A stretch of 64,000 nucleotides of DNA from Streptomyces hawaiiensis (lineage in GTDB: Bacteria; Actinomycetota; Actinomycetes; Streptomycetales; Streptomycetaceae), in the NCBI RefSeq assembly GCF_004803895.1, contig NZ_CP021978.1, positions 4,092,001 to 4,156,000 on the forward strand, read 5' to 3'. The notes beneath the pieces are model-generated. The model had not been told where the DNA came from, searched no databases, and saw only the letters and a program-made list of their open reading frames with translations. This document shows, one piece after another, positions 60,220 to 64,000 of the stretch. Positions within the stretch are counted from its first letter, which is position 1. Each line of letters starts with the position of its first letter. A program made the translations under genes and the position numbers.

Positions 60220-60686
60220 CACCTTCGGCTGGTGACAGACCGTCACCGAAGAACGCCGCCCGGGGCCGTGGGGGCCCGTGGACGGCCGGTGACGAAGGGG
60301 CCGCGGCAACCCAGCCGCGGCCCCTTCGCCTTGCCAGGTAGCCTTCACCCCGGGAACACCGGCGCGATCACTCACCCGACCAGCCGTCAGAAACAGCCTG
60401 AAGAGGTGAGAAGGCCGCAAGAGGGCACAACGACGGAACCACACACCAGGTTCCGCTCAGGCCTCATTGCCCGGCGTGACCTGCCGTGATACACAGAGTG
60501 ACCATACGATCCTTCGCACACCACCCGCCGCCACCCCTAGGGGCCGACGCGGAACGGTGGCAAGGTATTCGTACGAAACCCGCCAATCAATGACGCCAAG
60601 TCGACATCCGGCAGCATCATTGTCGGCGAGAATGAGGCCTGACCTCTGCACGACCGCAGAGGGTGCAGAACTACCCACCAGGGGCG
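60220..60686. other. 467-base gap before the T4SS-like cluster
   Basis: No gene is supported. It holds the protease terminator (60293-60328) and, closer to the next gene, a perfect 10-base palindrome TTCGTACGAA (60568-60577). A less GC-rich stretch from about 60380 probably carries the promoter, for example TTGCCC-17-TACACA near 60467-60495. Nothing else recognised. Confidence 0.45.
60293..60328 (+). terminator. Terminator of the sedolisin gene
   Basis: CGAAGGGGCCGCGG (60293-60306) pairs with CCGCGGCCCCTTCG (60315-60328), perfect 14-base arms and an 8-base loop. Confidence 0.85.
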
Positions 60687-61004
60687 GTGACTTACATGCT
60701 CTTTGCGGCCGACAAGGGAGACATCAACACCATCATCGGCGGGATCGCTCCGGACTGGGGCCCCTTCGGCAGCCTGGGCACCGAGGCGAAGACGATGGTC
60801 CAGGTCGTGATGGCGTTCGCCATCCTGCTCTGCCTCGGCATCGCCATCTGGGGCGCCGCCAAGCAGCGCATCGGCGCCACCGCCCTGCGGGACACCTTCA
60901 GCGCGGAGCAGGGCAAGGGCCTCATCATCGCGGGTCTGACGGGAGTCTTCATCATCGGCTCCCTCGGGACGCTGTTCACCATCGTGTACGGCATGGCCGT
61001 GTAG
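60687..61004 (+). CDS. Small two-helix membrane protein, VirB2/pilin-like, first gene of the T4SS-like cluster
   Basis: About 105 residues with two membrane helices (TMVQVVMAFAILLCLGIAIW and GLIIAGLTGVFIIGSLGTLF) separated by a short charged loop (GAAKQRIGATALRDTFSAEQ). This is the topology of TrbC/VirB2 pilins. The start may be GTG 60687 or ATG 60696, with AGGGG just before. It heads a run of same-strand genes for membrane proteins typical of chromosomal conjugation-like clusters in Streptomyces. Confidence 0.75.
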   Translation: MTYMLFAADKGDINTIIGGIAPDWGPFGSLGTEAKTMVQVVMAFAILLCLGIAIWGAAKQRIGATALRDTFSAEQGKGLIIAGLTGVFIIGSLGTLFTIVYGMAV

Positions 61005-61094
61005 ACCGGGCACCGTCCGCCCGGCCGGGCACGCCCGGCTCCCCCTCCATCCCACCCGCCCGTCGTGCCCACCGGCTGAGGTTGCGTTTCCCTG

Positions 61095-61217
61095 ATGTCG
61101 AGTCACCACACCGCGCCCGCGCGGGAACCAGCACGGCTACCGTCGTACGAGGAGTATGAGAAGTACGACCGGTACGAACTGTTTCCGCACGACGTCGAGG
61201 GGGCGTACGCGGTATGA
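61095..61217 (+). CDS. 40-residue tyrosine-rich protein of the T4SS-like cluster
   Basis: ATG at 61095 to TGA at 61217 encodes MSSHHTAPAREPARLPSYEE then YEKYDRYELFPHDVEGAYAV. Its stop overlaps the next start by 4 bases (ATGA), good evidence that it is translated. The acidic, Tyr-rich tail (YEEYEKYDRYELF) is distinctive. No family recognised. Confidence 0.65.
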   Translation: MSSHHTAPAREPARLPSYEEYEKYDRYELFPHDVEGAYAV

Positions 61218-62038
61218 GTCACGGTGACGACCACGAGCCCTCCGGCGGCTACGCCGGCACGGGCCAGACCCGCACCCGCCTGCCCGAATCCGGCGACGCC
61301 TTCGGCGACCCCCGCCGCCGCTCCTCGTCCCGCAGCCTGGTCACGGTCGTCGGCGTGGTGGTCCTCCTGATCGCAGCCATCGCCTTCGCGAACCGGGGGG
61401 ACGGCGACACCGAGTCCAGCGGCTCGGGCAGCGACAAGGCGGAGAGCTCGGCGACGGCGCCCACGGGGCAACAGCCGGTGAAGTCGAAGACCGGCGACAT
61501 CGCCACAGGCTACGCCCATACGGAGCAGGGCGCCCAGTCCGCAGCCACCAACTTTGGCGTCGCCCTCGGGTCGGCCGACATGTACAACCTCGACAAGCGG
61601 CACGCGATCGTCAACACCGTGTACGCCCCCGATGTCGCCGCCGCCCAACTGCCGGCGTTCGACCAGGTGTACTCGCAGGAGAGCTTCCTCGAGAAGATCG
61701 GCCTGACCAAGGACGGCGCCGCGCCGAACGGCCAGACCTTCGTCTCGCGCGTCGTCCCGGTCGGCACCAAGGTCACCTCCTACAACAACAGCACCGCCTC
61801 GGTCGCCCTCTGGTACACATCCCTCTTCGGCCTGTCGGGGGAGGGCTCCAAGAACCCCGTGACCGAGAGCTGGTACACAACGACGTACCAGCTGAAGTGG
61901 GTCGATGGTGACTGGAAGGTCACCGACTTCACCCAGAAGGACGGCCCGGTCCCGGTCGGACGCGACCAGAGAGCGTCCACCGCAGAGGACATGAGCAAGG
62001 CCGTCGAGGAGTACGGAGGGTTCACCTATGCCCGGTAG
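61214..62038 (+). CDS. Membrane-anchored VirB8/TcpC-like conjugation-type protein
   Basis: A 274-residue protein with a 40-residue cytoplasmic start, one membrane helix (SLVTVVGVVVLLIAAIAFA) and an extracytoplasmic domain with an NTF2/VirB8-like feel. AAATNFGVALGSAD comes early, and VALWYTSLFGLSG, ESWYTTTYQLKWVDGDWKVTDF close it. This arrangement matches the core VirB8/TcpC-type scaffold of type IV secretion in Gram-positives. It overlaps the neighbours on both sides. Confidence 0.75.
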   Translation: MSHGDDHEPSGGYAGTGQTRTRLPESGDAFGDPRRRSSSRSLVTVVGVVVLLIAAIAFANRGDGDTESSGSGSDKAESSATAPTGQQPVKSKTGDIATGYAHTEQGAQSAATNFGVALGSADMYNLDKRHAIVNTVYAPDVAAAQLPAFDQVYSQESFLEKIGLTKDGAAPNGQTFVSRVVPVGTKVTSYNNSTASVALWYTSLFGLSGEGSKNPVTESWYTTTYQLKWVDGDWKVTDFTQKDGPVPVGRDQRASTAEDMSKAVEEYGGFTYAR

Positions 62039-63350
62039 GCATCTCGTACTCAAACTCGGCGCCGCGGTCACCGCCGTGCAGACGGCCACGGTCCTGCTGG
62101 CCACCCGTGCCTTCGCCGCCCCCACTCCGTCCCCGTCACCCAGCAACAACGCCTGCGACCTCCTCAGGGGCGAGGCCAGAGACATCTGCGAGGGCGACAC
62201 CGGCACCGGCAGCGGCGGCGGTGCCGACCGGCTCGACCCCACCTCCACCCTCGACCCCCTCTCCTCCCTCGCCAAGGGCTGTGCCGACGCCGCGTCCTGG
62301 ACCGTCGACAAGCTCAGCGAGGCCGTGAAGGAGACCGCCAACGTCGACTTCACCAACCCCAAGTTCCTCCAGCAGTACGCCGTCGTCTTCGCCGCGTCGA
62401 CGATCCTCACGCTCCTGCTCTGGATCCTGGCCGTGGCAAAGCGAGCCGTGCGCGGCGTACCCCTGACCACCGCCCTGTCCGAGGCCATCGGATTCCTGTG
62501 GCTCACGGTGCTGGCCTCCGCATTCACCCCCCTGATCCTCTACACCGTCGTCTCCGCCACCGACGGCATCACCGAGGTCCTCGCGAAAGCCACCGGCGAC
62601 CAGACCGACGCGTTCTTCGGCACGTTCTCCGAGGCCCTCAAGAAGGGCGAGGACATCGGCGGCGGCCCGATCATGCTGATCGTCGTCTCCCTGGTCAGCA
62701 TCCTCGCCGCCGGCGTCCTCTGGCTGGAGCTCGTCATCCGCGCCGCCCTGCTCTACGTCGGCGCCCTCCTCGGCACCGTCGTCTACGCCGGCCTCGTCGA
62801 CAAGAACCTGTGGGGCCACGTCCGCCGCTGGGCCGGCATCATGATCGCGGTCATCCTCATCAAGCCGGTCATCGTCATCGTCCTCGGCCTCGCCGGCGCA
62901 CTCTCCGCCGACGACGGCCCCGACGCCTTCTCCGCCGTCGTCTCCGGCCTCGCCATCATCCTGCTCGCCATCTTCGCCAGCGCGATGATCTACCGCTTCG
63001 TCCCCGGCTTCGGCGACGAGATCGCCGGCTCCCGCAACAACCGCCTCATGCAGGGCGCCGAGAGCAAGGCCGCCGCGGTCATCAGCTCCCCGGCCAGCCT
63101 GGTCGCGCAGGGCATCAAGACCCACAGCTCCCGCGCCGACAACAACGGCGGAGGCAGCCAGTCCTCCGCCCCCCGCCCCAGCAACCCCGCCTCCGGCGGA
63201 GTCGCCGCGCACAGCTCGCGCACCTCGAACGGCGGCGGATCTGTCCCCTCCGCCGCACCCGCCCCCCGTTCGAGCAGCCCCGTCAACACTCCCCACGCCA
63301 GCAACACCCGCAACAGCAGTACCAACCGCACGGGAGGTGAAGGGCGTTGA
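62028..63350 (+). CDS. VirB6/TrbL-like polytopic membrane protein
   Basis: A 440-residue protein with a signal peptide (LKLGAAVTAVQTATVLLATRAFAAPTP), an external region with paired cysteines (NACDLLRGEARDICEG), then six or so membrane helices (VVFAASTILTLLLWILAV, FLWLTVLASAFTPLILYTVV, MLIVVSLVSILAAGVLW, GIMIAVILIKPVIVIVLGL, LAIILLAIFASAMIYRFV). The last 90 residues are a disordered Ser/Asn/Gly/Pro tail with repeated HSSR and SSAPR units. This is the VirB6/TrbL channel-type design. It overlaps the next start by 4 bases. Confidence 0.8.
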   Translation: MPGRHLVLKLGAAVTAVQTATVLLATRAFAAPTPSPSPSNNACDLLRGEARDICEGDTGTGSGGGADRLDPTSTLDPLSSLAKGCADAASWTVDKLSEAVKETANVDFTNPKFLQQYAVVFAASTILTLLLWILAVAKRAVRGVPLTTALSEAIGFLWLTVLASAFTPLILYTVVSATDGITEVLAKATGDQTDAFFGTFSEALKKGEDIGGGPIMLIVVSLVSILAAGVLWLELVIRAALLYVGALLGTVVYAGLVDKNLWGHVRRWAGIMIAVILIKPVIVIVLGLAGALSADDGPDAFSAVVSGLAIILLAIFASAMIYRFVPGFGDEIAGSRNNRLMQGAESKAAAVISSPASLVAQGIKTHSSRADNNGGGSQSSAPRPSNPASGGVAAHSSRTSNGGGSVPSAAPAPRSSSPVNTPHASNTRNSSTNRTGGEGR

Positions 63351-64000
63351 CGACCGAGTCCCACGTGTCCCATCCGGTCACGCCCCGCCGGACATACCTG
63401 ATCGGCCGCGCCCGGCCGAACGCGATCATCGGCCGCAACCGCGAGACCGGCGAGATCGCCCTGATCGTCGTGGGCGCGTTCCTCGGCATGATGTGCGGGC
63501 TCCTCGTCCCGGTGCTGTCCCTGCGCATCGTGCTGCTCGCCGGGTTCCCGATGCTGGCGCTGGCCGCGGTCTACGTGCCGTACAAGCACCGCACGTTCTA
63601 CAAGTGGTTCGAGATCAACCGCAGCTACAAGCGGACCCTGAAGCGGGGCACCGCCTACCGCTCCGCCGTCGTCGAGGCCGGCACCCGGCTGGACGGCCGC
63701 GAGGTGGAGATCGGCCCGCCCCCCGGCATCGGCCGCATCACCTGGCTCGCCGCCCCCTTCGGCCCCGACGAGATCGCCGTGCTCCTGCACGCCGACCGCA
63801 AGACCGTCACCGCCGCCATCGAGATCGAGGGCCCGGGCGTCGGCCTGCGCGACAGCGAGGACCAGGAGGCCCTCGTCGACCGCTTCGGCACGCTGCTCAA
63901 GCACGTGGCCAACGGCGACGGCTTCGTCACCCGCATCCAGATGCTGGCCCGTACCCTCCCGGCCGACCCGGACGCCCACGCCAAGGACGTCTCCGTCCGC
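63347..64000 (+). CDS. SCO6880-family membrane protein of the T4SS-like cluster (partial)
   Basis: TTG at 63347 overlaps the preceding stop. The first 218 residues are visible, and the frame is open at the window end. After RRTYLIGRARPNAIIGRNRE come two membrane helices (IALIVVGAFLGMMCGLLVPV and LRIVLLAGFPMLALAAVYVP), as in PrgI-like proteins, then a soluble domain (GIGRITWLAAPFGPDEIAVL, YRSAVVEAGTRL). The VirB4/TraC-type ATPase usually follows this gene and should lie just beyond the window. Confidence 0.8.
   Translation, partial: MTTESHVSHPVTPRRTYLIGRARPNAIIGRNRETGEIALIVVGAFLGMMCGLLVPVLSLRIVLLAGFPMLALAAVYVPYKHRTFYKWFEINRSYKRTLKRGTAYRSAVVEAGTRLDGREVEIGPPPGIGRITWLAAPFGPDEIAVLLHADRKTVTAAIEIEGPGVGLRDSEDQEALVDRFGTLLKHVANGDGFVTRIQMLARTLPADPDAHAKDVSVR

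Noticed and set aside
60220..64000. Left boundary of an integrative conjugative element
   Set aside because: No attachment-site repeat, integrase, excisionase or relaxase is seen, and flanking genes look like core chromosome.

Overview
The window is 64 kb of a high-GC actinomycete chromosome, almost certainly a Streptomyces. Codon third positions are nearly all G or C, GTG and TTG starts are common, and RsiG, GlnR, Nur, CsoR, mycothiol synthase and the ppk/pst phosphate genes are all present. From memory, their order matches the SCO4130-SCO4185 core region of S. coelicolor, read from high to low locus numbers. Most of the window is therefore conserved core, with short accessory insertions.

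Layout. 1-4.6 kb: a GntR regulator cut by the window edge, an Eis-like acetyltransferase, RsiG (the c-di-GMP-dependent anti-sigma factor of WhiG), D-aminoacyl-tRNA deacylase, a YgfZ-type protein and Nur. 4.6-7.7 kb: an accessory defence-like operon of a HEPN/Abi-type protein, an N6-adenine methylase and a specificity subunit, with no restriction gene. 8-15.4 kb: small housekeeping genes and the rhodanese/DUF1416 sulphur operon behind a 26-codon leader peptide, then two membrane or lipid-related proteins, a MoaD-like protein and a hydrolase. 15.5-21.1 kb: GlnR, a LacI regulator, and a membrane-anchored HtrA-like protease beside an OmpR-type two-component system, with MprA-like direct repeats before the protease.

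21.1-24.8 kb: an XRE/DUF397 cassette wrecked by a TnpB-only IS605-type element, then a PIN/antitoxin pair. 24.9-32.9 kb: a pectate lyase-pectinesterase fusion, a GH5 cellulase, an LmeA-like protein, a secreted 5'-nucleotidase, MshD and a second acetyltransferase. 32.9-41.7 kb: a LysR regulator, an ECF sigma/anti-sigma/ABC operon, and a YtrA-type GntR/ABC operon whose last permease is frameshifted. 42-52 kb: the phosphate block, with polyphosphate kinase, a CHAD protein, a Nudix hydrolase, pstSCAB behind a PHO box, and a low-affinity Pit transporter with its DUF47 partner. 52-58.9 kb: CsoR with its operator, a lipoprotein, a frameshifted FAD oxidase, a PAP2 phosphatase, a lytic transglycosylase/NlpC hydrolase and a trypsin-like protease. 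58.4-60.3 kb: a deletion scar joining two gene remnants, then a sedolisin protease. 60.7-64 kb: the start of a chromosomal type IV secretion/conjugation-like gene cluster that runs off the right edge.

The best candidates for new biology are the HEPN-methylase-specificity operon with a terminator-ended opposite-strand region in front of it, the TnpB element whose ends can be placed to the base inside a regulator gene, and the T4SS-like cluster with its tiny tyrosine-rich protein. No CRISPR array, rRNA or tRNA was seen.
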